A stretch of 52,340 nucleotides of DNA from Methanomicrobiales archaeon HGW-Methanomicrobiales-2 (GTDB taxonomy: Archaea; Halobacteriota; Methanomicrobia; Methanomicrobiales; Methanoculleaceae), in contig PGYL01000026.1 of the NCBI GenBank assembly GCA_002839645.1, positions 1 through 52,340 of the forward strand. Reading direction: 5' to 3'. This document shows, in pieces, positions 21,552 through 30,855 of this stretch; position 1 is the stretch's first letter; every line of letters starts with the position of its first letter. The position numbers were made by a program, and so were the translations under genes. The notes beneath the pieces were generated by a model. That model made no database searches. It saw only the letters and a program-made list of their open reading frames with translations, and was not told the origin of the DNA.

Positions 21552-22568
21552 ATGATTAACGTAGGAGTGCTTGGTGCCACAGGGGCGGTGGGACAGCGCT
21601 TCGTTCAGCTATTGGCGGATCATCCCTGGTTTCATCTCCAGACCTTGACCGCATCTGAGCGGAGTGCAGGAAAACCGTACGGTAAGGTGGTCAACTGGCG
21701 CCTGGATGCGCCGTACCCGGAGAACGTCAGCGACATTGTCGTCACTCCCACAACCGTCGAGAGCCTGAAGGACTGCGATCTGGTCTTCTCGGCGCTGCCT
21801 GCCGATGTGGCGACGTCCCTTGAGACGGATATCGCCGATGCGGGGATCGCCGTCTGCAGCAACGCCCGGTCTCACCGCATGGACGCCGACGTCCCGCTGG
21901 TGATCCCGGAGGTCAACCCGGATCACCTGGGTCTGATCGACATTCAGCGCGACCGCGGACGCGACGGGTTCATCGTGACCAACCCGAACTGCTCGACGAT
22001 CGTCCTTACTCTGGCCCTTGCACCCCTCCGGTCGTTCGAGTTCCATGACGTGCGAGCGGCGACCATGCAGGCAATCTCGGGAGGCGGGTTTGCCGGCGTC
22101 TCCGCCATGGACATCTACGACAACGTCATCCCCTACATCGGCTCTGAGGAGGAGAAGATAGAGACCGAGCTCGTGCGGATCATGGGGACGTTCAACGGAT
22201 CCGAGGTGATCCCGGCCCCATTCAGCGTGAGTGCAAGCTGCCATCGGGTCCCTGTCATCGACGGACACACCATTGCAGTCTGGATCGACGTGAAGGAGTC
22301 GGTTGCCGAAGTGAAAAAAGCTTACGCAACCTTTAAGTCACCTTTCAGCAATCTACCTTTACAGCCAGCAAAGGCAGTTGAGCTCCTCGACCAGTCCGAC
22401 CGTCCGCAGCCACGGCTTGACCGTAACCGTGGACGGGGCATGACAGTCTCCGTCGGGAGAATCCGGGAAGGATTGCGGTTCGTTGCGCTTGGCCACAACA
22501 CCATTCGTGGGGCTGCAGGCGCATCCGTCCTCAACGCAGAACTGATATACTCGAGGAAGTACCTTTAG
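21552..22568 (+). CDS. asd: Aspartate-semialdehyde dehydrogenase
   Basis: 338 aa from the ATG at 21552 ([19 protein letters not shown]); the longer open frame upstream overlaps the ferredoxin gene and is rejected. NPNCSTIVL holds the catalytic Cys and [12 protein letters not shown] the active-site His. It makes aspartate semialdehyde for DapA and for homoserine synthesis. TTTTAATA about 35 nt upstream is a likely promoter. Confidence 0.94.
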   Translation: MINVGVLGATGAVGQRFVQLLADHPWFHLQTLTASERSAGKPYGKVVNWRLDAPYPENVSDIVVTPTTVESLKDCDLVFSALPADVATSLETDIADAGIAVCSNARSHRMDADVPLVIPEVNPDHLGLIDIQRDRGRDGFIVTNPNCSTIVLTLALAPLRSFEFHDVRAATMQAISGGGFAGVSAMDIYDNVIPYIGSEEEKIETELVRIMGTFNGSEVIPAPFSVSASCHRVPVIDGHTIAVWIDVKESVAEVKKAYATFKSPFSNLPLQPAKAVELLDQSDRPQPRLDRNRGRGMTVSVGRIREGLRFVALGHNTIRGAAGASVLNAELIYSRKYL

Positions 22569-22581
22569 ACGAGGTGGGCTA

Positions 22582-22857
22582 ATGATAAAGGACAACACAG
22601 TATTCGTGGGAAACAAACCGGTCATGAACTACGTGCTCGCGGTGGTCACTCAGTTCAACAACGGAGCGGAGGAAGTTGCAATTAAGGCCCGGGGAAAGGC
22701 AATTTCACGGGCGGTCGATACGGCGGAGATCGCGCTCAACCGGTTCCTGGCGAACGTGAACAAGAAAGAGATCTTCACGTCAACCGAGATGATCGACACA
22801 GATACCGGCAAGACAAACGTATCAAGTATCGAGATCGTCCTCACTCATGCGAAGTGA
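22582..22857 (+). CDS. albA: DNA/RNA-binding protein Alba
   Basis: 91 aa; [46 protein letters not shown] is the Alba core with the conserved KP and GKAISRAVD motifs. Alba coats and bridges chromosomal DNA and binds RNA. An 8-base T-tract follows the gene. Confidence 0.94.
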   Translation: MIKDNTVFVGNKPVMNYVLAVVTQFNNGAEEVAIKARGKAISRAVDTAEIALNRFLANVNKKEIFTSTEMIDTDTGKTNVSSIEIVLTHAK

Positions 22858-22869
22858 GTCCCAGAACAC

Positions 22870-22877
22870 TTTTTTTT
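22870..22877 (+). terminator. T-tract terminator after albA
   Basis: Eight consecutive T residues 13 bp after the albA stop; oligo-T tracts terminate archaeal transcription. Confidence 0.55.
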
Positions 22878-23100
22878 AGCAGTTCGGCCGGGAGCGTAGC
22901 GGGCGGCGAGTAGATCTGGACGGTCCTTTCCCGGCGGATCGCCCATGGTGCCGGTACTCCCGCGTGTCGCGGTGCAGGTTGGCGGAGACGTCGAAAAAGC
23001 CGACCTGAGGGGACCGATCGGGCCGATAGCCCGATATATCGCCATTCTGGCTCCGGATCGACCATAAAGGCTTTATGACTCCCCTGATAAGTACTGTACA

Positions 23101-23544
23101 ATGAAGTGGGTGACGGTCGGCCTGGTGCTGATGCTGATATCTGCTCTCGTTGTTCCTGCATTGGCGGCAGGTGAAGGACGGTACAGTTATATCACGGTCA
23201 AAGACGTCACTGTCCGGCTGGAGAAAGCGGATGCCGTCGTCACCATGAACTATACGATAGACGGCGGGGTCGGGTTCCTCGTTCTCCTTCTTGGAAAATC
23301 CGACCTGAAGCAGAAATCACTCGATATACTGAACTTCAACGACACCAGTGTTCAGCGTCTCGATCTCGAGCGCATCGAGGTGCGTGTGAATAACGCCTCG
23401 GACGACTACGGGCAGGGGTCCTACTGGTTCCCCGCGCACAGGTTCGGCGTGGTCGTGCCCTCGCTCACCGTCATCACCCCGCAGGATGTCAACCATTACG
23501 AGAACGTCAGTGAGTTCCCCGGCGGACTCGGCTATTTTGCGTGA
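23101..23544 (+). CDS. Secreted or membrane-attached hypothetical protein, 147 aa
   Basis: Signal peptide MKWVTVGLVLMLISALVVPALAAG with a likely cleavage after ALA. The mature part is beta-rich (YSYITVKDVTVRLEKADAVVTMNYTIDGG) and contains Asn-x-Ser/Thr sites. Not recognised. A TATA-like CTTTATG is ~30 nt upstream. Convergent with the transferase gene at 23565. Confidence 0.7.
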   Translation: MKWVTVGLVLMLISALVVPALAAGEGRYSYITVKDVTVRLEKADAVVTMNYTIDGGVGFLVLLLGKSDLKQKSLDILNFNDTSVQRLDLERIEVRVNNASDDYGQGSYWFPAHRFGVVVPSLTVITPQDVNHYENVSEFPGGLGYFA

Positions 23545-23564
23545 ACCGTGAAGACGGTCCTGCT

Positions 23565-24275
23565 TCAGGTACGGCATTGAGCGTTGCGGCCGCCCACCTG
23601 TGCCTGCGGCAGCAACCCGATCCCCACCAGGGCATGGCGGGTGTGGCGAGCGACGGCAGCATCTTTTGGCGATGCCGCGACCTCACGGCATAGGCGGTCC
23701 AGGTCGGCCGCCGTGTCGACGTCATACCAGGGCTCGAGGAGGGAGACCGAGAGGTCCAGGCGTTCGGCGGCTTCGACCGTCCGCTGCGTCACATGGGCCG
23801 AACTCCAGGGGATGTCGGAGAAGAGGCAGGGGGTGAACTTCCGCATCCCGATCAGATAGTATCCGCCGTCGTTGGACGGCCCGATGACGACATCGGCCTT
23901 GCCGAGCCTTAAGAATGCCTCCCTGATGTACCGGCCGGGAAGGGTCGGACTATCGCTGTCGCAGAGCACGACCGCCGTTGCCCCCCGGGAAAAGAGCGCT
24001 TCTGAAATGCCGGCAAGGCGTTCACCCAGGTCTTCGCCGGCCTGGGGGAGCGTGGAGAAGCCCAGGGGGACGATTCGGGAAAAGAAGCCTTCTGCAGCAG
24101 GAGGCGTGTAAGCCACGAACGGATGGATTTCATCGAGGCCGGCGAGCCGATCGACCGCGTCCTGCAGGAATCCGGCGTACAGCCATGCTGCCGCGAGAGG
24201 TGTGAGCGGCGGGACGAGCCGCGTCTTCACCTTTCCGGGAACCGGCATCCGGGCCATAATAGCAGCAGCCTGCAT
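23565..24275 (-). CDS. DUF2064/TIGR04282-type glycosyltransferase
   Basis: About 237 aa. MARMPVPGKVKTRLVPPL and LCDSDSPTLPGRYIREAF, then DVVIGPSNDGGYYLIG, match the GT-A-like family described as rSAM/selenodomain-associated transferase 1. The ATG at 24275 shares a base with the upstream methyltransferase stop (TGATG). It closes a radical SAM-methyltransferase-transferase operon. The nucleotide sugar and acceptor are unknown. Confidence 0.8.
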   Translation of the reverse strand: MQAAAIMARMPVPGKVKTRLVPPLTPLAAAWLYAGFLQDAVDRLAGLDEIHPFVAYTPPAAEGFFSRIVPLGFSTLPQAGEDLGERLAGISEALFSRGATAVVLCDSDSPTLPGRYIREAFLRLGKADVVIGPSNDGGYYLIGMRKFTPCLFSDIPWSSAHVTQRTVEAAERLDLSVSLLEPWYDVDTAADLDRLCREVAASPKDAAVARHTRHALVGIGLLPQAQVGGRNAQCRT

Positions 24276-25060
24276 CACTGTTTCCTGCCTATGAACCGGC
24301 CCCTTCCAACCTTTCCCTCGTCGGCGGCTCTCGCCCAGAGGTTAATGCCGCGCACCATGTCCCAGAAGGTGTCCTCCCCGAAGAGTTCGACGATCCGATC
24401 CGCGAGGTCGTTAGCGAGGGCATCACGGTAGCGGTGCATCTGCGACGCGAAACCCTCGCTGAGGTCCTCGCACTCCTTCACGAAAAATCCGTGTCGTAAG
24501 AGCAGGTTCTCATACCCGTTCAGGGTCTCCATATACGGGAAGAGCATGAAGCCATTGAGGCTGCGCCACTCTTCATCGCTCATGGGCCCGGTCTGTATCC
24601 AGTCGGTGAAGGCGATTGTGGCGCCGGGTGCAGCCACGCGGCGACACTCGTGTATCAACCGGTCCTTATCGGTCACATAGCACCAGGAGTCCTGCCCCCA
24701 GACAACATCAAACCTCCCTGACGCGAAGGGCATATCGAGGGCATTTCCGAGCAGGAAGGTGACGCGATCGCTGGAACCATCGTTTGCCGTGCGTGCAACC
24801 GCCTCGTCCACCATCCGCTCTGTTGCATCGAGGCCAACCACCATCGCGCCGTAGGTGCGTGCCAGGTGCCGGGCAGGCCCTCCGAGACCAGAGAGTACGT
24901 CCAGCATCCGCGTGCCCGCATTCACCCCTGCTACTCTCGCGAGCGCATCGGTCTCCTCTTTGCCGCCGATATGGATCTGCTCGCCCATCAGCATCTCCCA
25001 GATGATGCCGACGGCCCCCTCGTAGGCGGCCGTGACGTCACCGATGCTGATATCGAGCAT
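24275..25060 (-). CDS. SAM-dependent class I methyltransferase
   Basis: About 261 aa from the ATG at 25060 with GGGGTGA upstream. MLDVLSGLGGPARHLAR (motif I), VVGLDATERMV and LGNALDMPF, then VVWGQDSWCYV, match small-molecule methyltransferases akin to sarcosine/dimethylglycine N-methyltransferases. The start overlaps the radical SAM gene by 23 bp. It probably methylates an intermediate of the cluster's unknown product. Confidence 0.8.
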   Translation of the reverse strand: MLDISIGDVTAAYEGAVGIIWEMLMGEQIHIGGKEETDALARVAGVNAGTRMLDVLSGLGGPARHLARTYGAMVVGLDATERMVDEAVARTANDGSSDRVTFLLGNALDMPFASGRFDVVWGQDSWCYVTDKDRLIHECRRVAAPGATIAFTDWIQTGPMSDEEWRSLNGFMLFPYMETLNGYENLLLRHGFFVKECEDLSEGFASQMHRYRDALANDLADRIVELFGEDTFWDMVRGINLWARAADEGKVGRGRFIGRKQ

Positions 25061-26156
25061 TTTCACCCCGGGACGCTGCCCGCCAGCATTTTGGGTCGGG
25101 TCCACAGAGATCGCCGGTCTCGTAGTACGCCGTCGCCCGGCATCCCCAGCAGACGGCACTCTGCTCGCATTGGGTGCAGGAGGAAGAGTCCGGGCCCGGC
25201 TGCCTCATCCCCGAGAAGAACAGTTCGCTCCTGTGATCGCTGACGATCTCGTGCAGCGGCCGGTCTCTGATATTGCCGAATCCCTTCCGGATGACCGAAC
25301 AGGGCGTAACGTCGCCGTCCACCGTCACGCAGACCACGCTGCCGCAGTAGAATTTGTTGACGTCCATCGTCCCAAACGAGTGGGACGAACCCGGATAACA
25401 GATCGCGTCCCGTGCCAGGCAGGCATCGCGGATCTCCCCGGGCGTCGGCACCCATTCCTGACGGTGACATGCCTCGCCGACCGTGCAGATCTGCGTCAGG
25501 CAGATCGTCATCCCGACCTCCTCGCCGAAATACCGCATCGTCCTGACAAGGTCGCCCCCGGCGAGCGGCCGTGCGAACGTGATGCAGTTGATAAGCTCGC
25601 CCGCGGGTTTGCCGGAGGCTTGAAGGATCTCGATGCCGCGAAGGATAGCCTGGATCTTTTTCCCCGCATCCCCATCGTGAAGAAGGGCGTAGACGGCCGG
25701 GTCAAGGGTGTCCAGGTGCACGGAGATGAAACCCCCTTCTGTTGTGGCGACAGCGCGCTCCGCAACCTCCGGGTCGGCGAACGGGATGCCGCTCGACCAG
25801 ATGTTGTTGACAAAACCGAGATCCCGGGCGAGGAGTGCGAGATCGTACCAATCCTCGCGAACCAGGGGATCGCCCCCCAGCCAGTCGACGGCTTTCACGT
25901 CCATCGTCGCCGCCGAGGCGAGAACAGCGGCGATATCGTTCTGGGAGAGTTCCCTGACCCGGGCGGGATCGCCAGGAGCGTAGCAGTAGCGGCATCTCTG
26001 CGGGCAGGCAAGGGTCGACTCGATCTGCAGGGAATAGACCCGTTCTTCCTCGAAATATCGCACCGTCTCTCCCACAGCAGGATGAAGGCAGCCCCGGGCG
26101 ATGGCCGTATCGACATTCCGTCCTCTCTCATTCGTGGCGGCAGCCTTGCGGAACAC
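25038..26156 (-). CDS. Radical SAM protein with SPASM-type C-terminal cluster domain
   Basis: 372 aa, GTG start preceded by ACTTATATGA ~27 nt upstream. CPQRCRYC binds the SAM cluster; the C terminus has a Cys-rich region (CGSVVCVTVDGDVTPCSVIRK, then C-x2-C-x5-C-x2-C and a final C-x5-C) as in SPASM/twitch enzymes that modify peptides or small molecules. It heads an operon with a methyltransferase and a DUF2064 transferase, divergent from a second transferase. No obvious small precursor peptide lies nearby. Confidence 0.82.
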   Translation of the reverse strand: MFRKAAATNERGRNVDTAIARGCLHPAVGETVRYFEEERVYSLQIESTLACPQRCRYCYAPGDPARVRELSQNDIAAVLASAATMDVKAVDWLGGDPLVREDWYDLALLARDLGFVNNIWSSGIPFADPEVAERAVATTEGGFISVHLDTLDPAVYALLHDGDAGKKIQAILRGIEILQASGKPAGELINCITFARPLAGGDLVRTMRYFGEEVGMTICLTQICTVGEACHRQEWVPTPGEIRDACLARDAICYPGSSHSFGTMDVNKFYCGSVVCVTVDGDVTPCSVIRKGFGNIRDRPLHEIVSDHRSELFFSGMRQPGPDSSSCTQCEQSAVCWGCRATAYYETGDLCGPDPKCWRAASRGENARYQHR

Positions 26157-26224
26157 ACCCCATCATGAGCATCATCATATAAGTGGCTGACGGAGATACG
26201 ACCTCCACGGGAGGGCTTTTGCAT

Positions 26225-26917
26225 ATGCTCTCGATCATCACGCCGGTGCTCAATGAAGAGGAGAACATTGCTGCGTTTCTGGCCCACATCGACGATCTCG
26301 CGGACCCGGTCGAGTTGATCGTCGTCGACGGCGGGAGCACGGACGATACACGCAGAGCCCTCAAAGCGGCAGCGAGCGCGTTCTCCCATAGCCTCAGTGT
26401 GCTCTCCTCCCCGCCAGGAAGGGCCGTCCAGATGAACGCCGGAGCCCGGCACGCCACGGGGGCCGTTCTGCTCTTCCTCCACGTCGACTGCAGGATACCG
26501 CCGGATGCCCCGAAGGCGATCCGCCGGGCACTGGAGCAGGAGGGGGTGATTGGCGGGGGATTTTATCACGCGTTCGCGAGCCGCGATCCCCTGCTACGCC
26601 TGACGAGCCGGTTTGGGAACCTGCTGGCAGCGAGGACGCAGACCTTCTTTGGGGACTTCGGCATATTCGTAGAAAAAGTGGCTTTCTTTGCGATCGGCGG
26701 ATACGAGCCGCTTCCCTACCTGGAGGACGTGGAGTTCTCGCGGGCGGCGCGCCGGCACGGGAGGCTCGTCCAGGTCGACCGCCCCATCACCGTATCGCCG
26801 CGGCGCTATCTCCGGGTGGGGAAGTATCGCCTGAGCGCCGTATATATCCTGGTGATGCTCCTTTATATGGTCGGCATCCGGCCGAAGCTCTTCATCCGCT
26901 ACGTCGTCGAGAAATAG
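26225..26917 (+). CDS. GT2 family glycosyltransferase (TIGR04283-like)
   Basis: About 230 aa from ATG 26225 with GGGAGGG upstream. MLSIITPVLNEEENI, VVDGGSTDDT and FLHVDCRIPP, then YLEDVEFSRAARR, match the family named rSAM/selenodomain-associated transferase 2. A hydrophobic segment near the C terminus may anchor it. Being divergent from the radical SAM operon and homologous to its usual partner family, it likely belongs to the same pathway. Confidence 0.85.
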   Translation: MLSIITPVLNEEENIAAFLAHIDDLADPVELIVVDGGSTDDTRRALKAAASAFSHSLSVLSSPPGRAVQMNAGARHATGAVLLFLHVDCRIPPDAPKAIRRALEQEGVIGGGFYHAFASRDPLLRLTSRFGNLLAARTQTFFGDFGIFVEKVAFFAIGGYEPLPYLEDVEFSRAARRHGRLVQVDRPITVSPRRYLRVGKYRLSAVYILVMLLYMVGIRPKLFIRYVVEK

Positions 26918-26941
26918 AACGAGGTGTCCGGGTCCGGCGTC

Positions 26942-28066
26942 TTACGCCTCTCTCTTCAACGGGACCGGTTCACGATCGTCCACCCACTTTCCCAGGAACG
27001 ACTGGAGGTAGACGCCGAAGAAGGCGCAGAAGAGGCCTCCGATTGTCGCGAAGATGATATACTTTACACCGACGTCGGTCGTTATAGGAAACCCGGCGAT
27101 GTCGCTGATCGAGAGGATGTAGATGCTTGCACCGTAAGCGATGGTCCCTATCGCCAGCACGAAGAACGGCAGGGCGACCACCCGCTGGATTGCCTCCCGC
27201 TCGTTTAAGAAGACATCGATGATCTTTCCTACCGATGCAACCAGGCCGGCGGCGGTGAACCAGGCGATCGAGCCGTAGATGAACGCAAGGACCTGAAAGA
27301 AGATGCCGAACGAAGAATAGTATTCGAGGAGGCTTATGAGCCCGAGGACAACGCCGACGATACCCAGCAGTATTGCGGTGATGTATGAGACGAAGGTGAA
27401 CCTGCCGCCATGCAGCGACGTCCGGAGCGAGTTGATCAGATACCCGAAGACTTCGTCGATCCCGATACCCTTGAAGAGCAGATAGGTCCCGATGATACCG
27501 ACGACGACGATGGTTGCGCCCTCGGGGTATCCCAGCAGGTATCCGACTGCGTAAAGGAGCATGGCAAGACCGAGCGGTACGAGCACGATCTTCGAGACTT
27601 TTGGATCGTCGAGAAGACGCCTGAGGATGTAGTACGTCCCCTCGAGGTTCGGCATCTGGTTGACCACGACCCTCCGCACACTGCTGACCGGCACCCGGGA
27701 CTGGATGATCGGCAGGACATACTCGTCCTCAGCACCGTCCGTCACCAGAATGCAGGCTGTAGAATTTGTCGTGGAGAGGATTGTATCGAGACTGGACGCT
27801 ACCCGCCGATCTCCCTCGAGCAGGTTCATATGGTTGCCGCAGATGACGGCGATGGCAACCTCTTCCCCCCGCCCGGTGAGTTCATCATAGAGTTTGATCG
27901 TCTCGAAGATCGCGTTGATGTCGGAGTCCTCGGGATCAATCAGAGCGAGTGATGTCGCCGCGTGGAGGCATGCCTCCCTGCCCACGATGGGGCCATCGAT
28001 CCGGGCTTTGAACCCGAGATCATCGTCGCGATCGACACAGAGGACGAGCGTCCGCTCTTTTACCAT
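26942..28066 (-). CDS. DUF373 family membrane protein
   Basis: 374 aa. N-terminal soluble domain with TLVLCVDRDDDLG, then LVTDGAEDEYVLPII; from residue ~150 on, about six to seven transmembrane helices. The family is archaeal and uncharacterised; the N-terminal Asp-rich motif suggests metal or nucleotide binding. A stretch of AT-rich sequence precedes the start. Confidence 0.85.
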   Translation of the reverse strand: MVKERTLVLCVDRDDDLGFKARIDGPIVGREACLHAATSLALIDPEDSDINAIFETIKLYDELTGRGEEVAIAVICGNHMNLLEGDRRVASSLDTILSTTNSTACILVTDGAEDEYVLPIIQSRVPVSSVRRVVVNQMPNLEGTYYILRRLLDDPKVSKIVLVPLGLAMLLYAVGYLLGYPEGATIVVVGIIGTYLLFKGIGIDEVFGYLINSLRTSLHGGRFTFVSYITAILLGIVGVVLGLISLLEYYSSFGIFFQVLAFIYGSIAWFTAAGLVASVGKIIDVFLNEREAIQRVVALPFFVLAIGTIAYGASIYILSISDIAGFPITTDVGVKYIIFATIGGLFCAFFGVYLQSFLGKWVDDREPVPLKREA

Positions 28067-28122
28067 TGAATAGACATCTCCTCGAATCTATTAAATAATT
28101 TGCAGCGGCCGGTAAAAAAGTA

Positions 28123-28983
28123 TTAGATGAGTTTTGCACGCTGAAGCAGGAGCAGGTCGTCGGTCGTGATCTTTTCACCCTCACGGAACATCTGGAAGAC
28201 ACGTTCCGCTTCTTTCCTGACGGCTTTCTGCTCTTTGGTGACTTTGGTCTTTCTGGTCTTCTTCCGCAGACCCGAGATCACCTTGTCATAATCCCGGAGT
28301 TCCTTCTGGCAGGTGATGAACTGCTTGTGCTCTTCATCCGCCGACTCCTGGGCTTCAACGAACTGCTGGTGGGCAGAATCGGCCTCCTCGCGGGACTTGT
28401 CGGCCTTCCGGTAGGACTCTACCATCAGGTCGTGGTGCTGCTGTGCAGCCTCGGCCTTCTCGGTCACTTCCTTGTGGATGTCCGAGGCCAGCCTGCGAAA
28501 CTCACGGGCATCGGTGAGTTTCGTCCGCATCTCCTTGTTCTGCTCGAGTTCAGCTTCCTGGTCCTTGGCCGTCGCCTTGAGCTGCTTGATCTTGTCGATC
28601 AGTTCGCGCTCTTTATCGGTGCTGTAGACCTCGGTCTGTTGCTTGAACTCCAGGTGCTCGATCTGCTTCTGCAGTTCCTTGATGCCCCGGTTCTGGAGGT
28701 TGCCGTGCTCTTTCTTGAAGGACTCGATCTCTTCGAAAAGCGTGTTTGCCTTGTCGTTGAAATCGTTCCTCTGGTCTTTTAACGCCTGGACTTCCTCGTT
28801 GATCTTGTCCCGCTGCTCCTTGTGCTGCTGGGCCTCCTCGACGAATTCGCGGGTCTGCGTATTTAACGTGTTGCGTTCGCGGGCGTTTTTGCTGGCAAGC
28901 GCGTTCAACTCGTTGCGCCGGTCTTTGTGTTGTTCAGACTCCGCAAGGACTTTTTTTCTCTTCTCAATCAGATCGTTCAGCAT
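28123..28983 (-). CDS. Archaeal coiled-coil protein (COG1340-like)
   Basis: 286 aa, almost entirely heptad-patterned (LNDLIEKRKKVLAESEQHKDRRNELN...), with many Gln/Glu/Lys and no membrane segment. Such long coiled-coil proteins are conserved in euryarchaea with unknown role; an SMC-like or scaffold function is sometimes assumed. A C-terminal segment (AERVFQMFREGEKITTDDLLLLQ) forms a small globular helix pair. It follows a 52-codon ORF by 3 nt. Confidence 0.82.
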   Translation of the reverse strand: MLNDLIEKRKKVLAESEQHKDRRNELNALASKNARERNTLNTQTREFVEEAQQHKEQRDKINEEVQALKDQRNDFNDKANTLFEEIESFKKEHGNLQNRGIKELQKQIEHLEFKQQTEVYSTDKERELIDKIKQLKATAKDQEAELEQNKEMRTKLTDAREFRRLASDIHKEVTEKAEAAQQHHDLMVESYRKADKSREEADSAHQQFVEAQESADEEHKQFITCQKELRDYDKVISGLRKKTRKTKVTKEQKAVRKEAERVFQMFREGEKITTDDLLLLQRAKLI

Positions 28984-28986
28984 TCT

Positions 28987-29145
28987 CTACCAATCCTCGA
29001 CATTCGGTACCTGTCTCATATCCCCACCAGCGGGGACCGCTCCCATTGCGCTGCAGGGATGCCCGAGGCTTATGTAGCGGCTACACCACAAGAAAAGACG
29101 TTTCCGGACCCGGCAATCGAGACCGTCGTTCATCTGTCTGCTCAT
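28987..29145 (-). CDS. Small hypothetical protein, 52 aa
   Basis: ATG at 29145 with GAGGTTG 5 nt upstream; ends 3 nt before the coiled-coil gene. MSRQMNDGLDCRVRKRLFLWC... is basic with three Cys. The frame extends to a TTG at 29229. A TATA-like AAATACTTAATAG near 29258-29270 could start the transcript. Support is position and ribosome site only. Confidence 0.45.
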   Translation of the reverse strand: MSRQMNDGLDCRVRKRLFLWCSRYISLGHPCSAMGAVPAGGDMRQVPNVEDW

Positions 29146-29344
29146 GTGTTCAACCTCGGTACTTGGCAATCGCAGACCCGCAGGTTCTGCGCCCTGCACA
29201 ATACACCCCGTGCTGGAGGGATTATACAAGAACGTCTATAATTCAAACGTCATCTGTACTATTAAGTATTTCGCAGGGGGTGCGAAGGGCACACCGCCGC
29301 CGGGCGGTTTTGACCAAAAAGGTATGGGAAGAGGGTATGGAGTA

Positions 29345-30466
29345 TTAGAGGAAGTCGATGAGGTGCCCGCTCGGGGCATCCCCGGCAATGCGCCTGCCGG
29401 CAGGTGCGCCGGATCGCTGTGTTGCCGGTTCGTAGGTGCGGTGACTTCCGAGGATCTGTGCACTTTTTACGCCGGTCATGACTGCCATGACGCGAACTCT
29501 TCCCTCATAATCGCTGTTGACCCGTGCTCCCCAGATGACGTCCGCATGGGGGTCGAGTTCGTAGGTCAGAGAGCTCGCGATCTCCTCGGCGTCCTGGAGG
29601 GTCAGGTCGTTGCCGCCTGTGATGTGGATGAGGCTTCCCGTTGCTCCGCGGTAGTCGATGTCGAGCAGGGGGTGGTTCAAGCACTCGTGGACGACGCTCT
29701 CGGCTTTGTTCTGCTGCTTGCTCTCGCCGACAAGCATTACGGCGACGCCCCCCTTGCTCATGATGGCACGCACGTCTGCGTAGTCGATGTTGATGAGCGA
29801 AGGCTCCGTGATCGTCTCGCTGATACCCTTGACGGTCTCCGCGATGAGCTGGTCCATCACCGAGAATGCCTGGCCGAGCGGGAGGTTCGGCACGTACTTG
29901 ATGAGGCGGTTGTTGTCGAGCACAATCACCGAGTCGGCAGAGGCCGAGAGTAATTCAAGCCCTTCTTCCGCACGAAGAAGCCGGGCTTTCTCGACCTGGA
30001 AGGGATAACTGACCATACCGACGACGATGGCCCCCTGTTCCTTGGCTATCTGCGCGACAACGGGGGCTGTTCCCGTACCGGTACCTCCGCCCATACCGGC
30101 AGTGATGAAGACAAGGTCTGCGTCACAGAGCAGGGTCTCCAGGGTTGGTCGGGCCATCTCGGCTGCACGCCTGCCGACGTCCGGGAACCCACCGGCTCCA
30201 AGGCCTTTGGTGAGCGACTTGCCGACGAGCACTCGCTTGTCGGCCTGGATCATATCCAGGTGCTGCTTGTCCGTGTTGATGGCGATTGTCTCCGCACCGT
30301 TGACCTGCATGTGGTACAGCCGGTTGCCCGTTTTTTTCCCTGCACCGCCGCATCCTACGATGACAATACGCGGCTGGCCGAGGATGTCATCTTCCTCCGC
30401 CGAGTCCGTCTTCAGGAATTTCTCCCGTTCTGCATGTTTTAACGCCTCGTTGATGATCGTCTGCAT
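29345..30466 (-). CDS. ftsZ: Cell division protein FtsZ
   Basis: About 373 aa; ATG at 30466 with AGGAGGT 8 nt upstream. [15 protein letters not shown], the tubulin signature [10 protein letters not shown] and [12 protein letters not shown], then [12 protein letters not shown], are intact. The GTPase forms the division ring. The first ~35 residues extend beyond the GTPase core. It is 12 bp downstream of an RHH gene on the same strand, so they form a two-gene operon. Confidence 0.94.
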   Translation of the reverse strand: MQTIINEALKHAEREKFLKTDSAEEDDILGQPRIVIVGCGGAGKKTGNRLYHMQVNGAETIAINTDKQHLDMIQADKRVLVGKSLTKGLGAGGFPDVGRRAAEMARPTLETLLCDADLVFITAGMGGGTGTGTAPVVAQIAKEQGAIVVGMVSYPFQVEKARLLRAEEGLELLSASADSVIVLDNNRLIKYVPNLPLGQAFSVMDQLIAETVKGISETITEPSLINIDYADVRAIMSKGGVAVMLVGESKQQNKAESVVHECLNHPLLDIDYRGATGSLIHITGGNDLTLQDAEEIASSLTYELDPHADVIWGARVNSDYEGRVRVMAVMTGVKSAQILGSHRTYEPATQRSGAPAGRRIAGDAPSGHLIDFL

Positions 30467-30478
30467 CAATATTACCTC

Positions 30479-30658
30479 CTAAACTTTGAATGAAATCTGG
30501 TCGGCCTCGCGTAGAACCCGGTTTCCATGCCTCTCGAGAAGCCCCCTGACTGAATACCGCACAGCCTCCGATACTGTGGGGAATTCGCCAGCTTCCACCA
30601 GCCTCTCGAGCATCTCAACCTGCTGCCGGGGCAATCTGATAGTTATCCGATCCATCAT
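30479..30658 (-). CDS. cdrS: Ribbon-helix-helix regulator, CdrS-like
   Basis: About 59 aa ([45 protein letters not shown]); GTG at 30667 is an alternative start. RHH dimers bind short inverted repeats. In haloarchaea the homologous CdrS controls ftsZ2 and cell division; the linkage with ftsZ here supports the same role. The upstream region holds repeated TCTGACA/TGTCAGA motifs that could be its sites. Confidence 0.75.
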   Translation of the reverse strand: MMDRITIRLPRQQVEMLERLVEAGEFPTVSEAVRYSVRGLLERHGNRVLREADQISFKV

Positions 30659-30672
30659 TTCAATCACTCATA

Positions 30673-30742
30673 TCTGACATTTAGCAGCCTCTTGTCTGCC
30701 GTTTGTCAGACATTCGTAATCTTTTCGTCTGACTGCATCAGA
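30673..30742. promoter_or_regulatory. Repeated TGTCAGA sites upstream of cdrS-ftsZ
   Basis: TCTGACA (30673-30679), TGTCAGACA (30704-30712, a perfect palindrome), TTGTCTG (30692-30698), GTCTGAC (30728-30734) and ATCAGA (30738-30743) recur within 70 bp, between the cdrS start and a TATATATA stretch at ~30764-30775. Confidence 0.55.
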
Positions 30743-30855
30743 TAAGCCATAATAATATCCGTATTATATATATATCTTCCGATGTGAATTCCTGCCCGAC
30801 ATAACGGTTTTATGGATAGCGGCCGACAACGTATCCTCAAAGGGTTGCCACTGAC

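Noticed and set aside
24275-26917. Arsenosugar (ArsM/ArsS) biosynthesis cluster
   Set aside because: The methyltransferase lacks the conserved ArsM cysteines in the places I can see and the radical SAM protein is SPASM-like; kept as unknown product.
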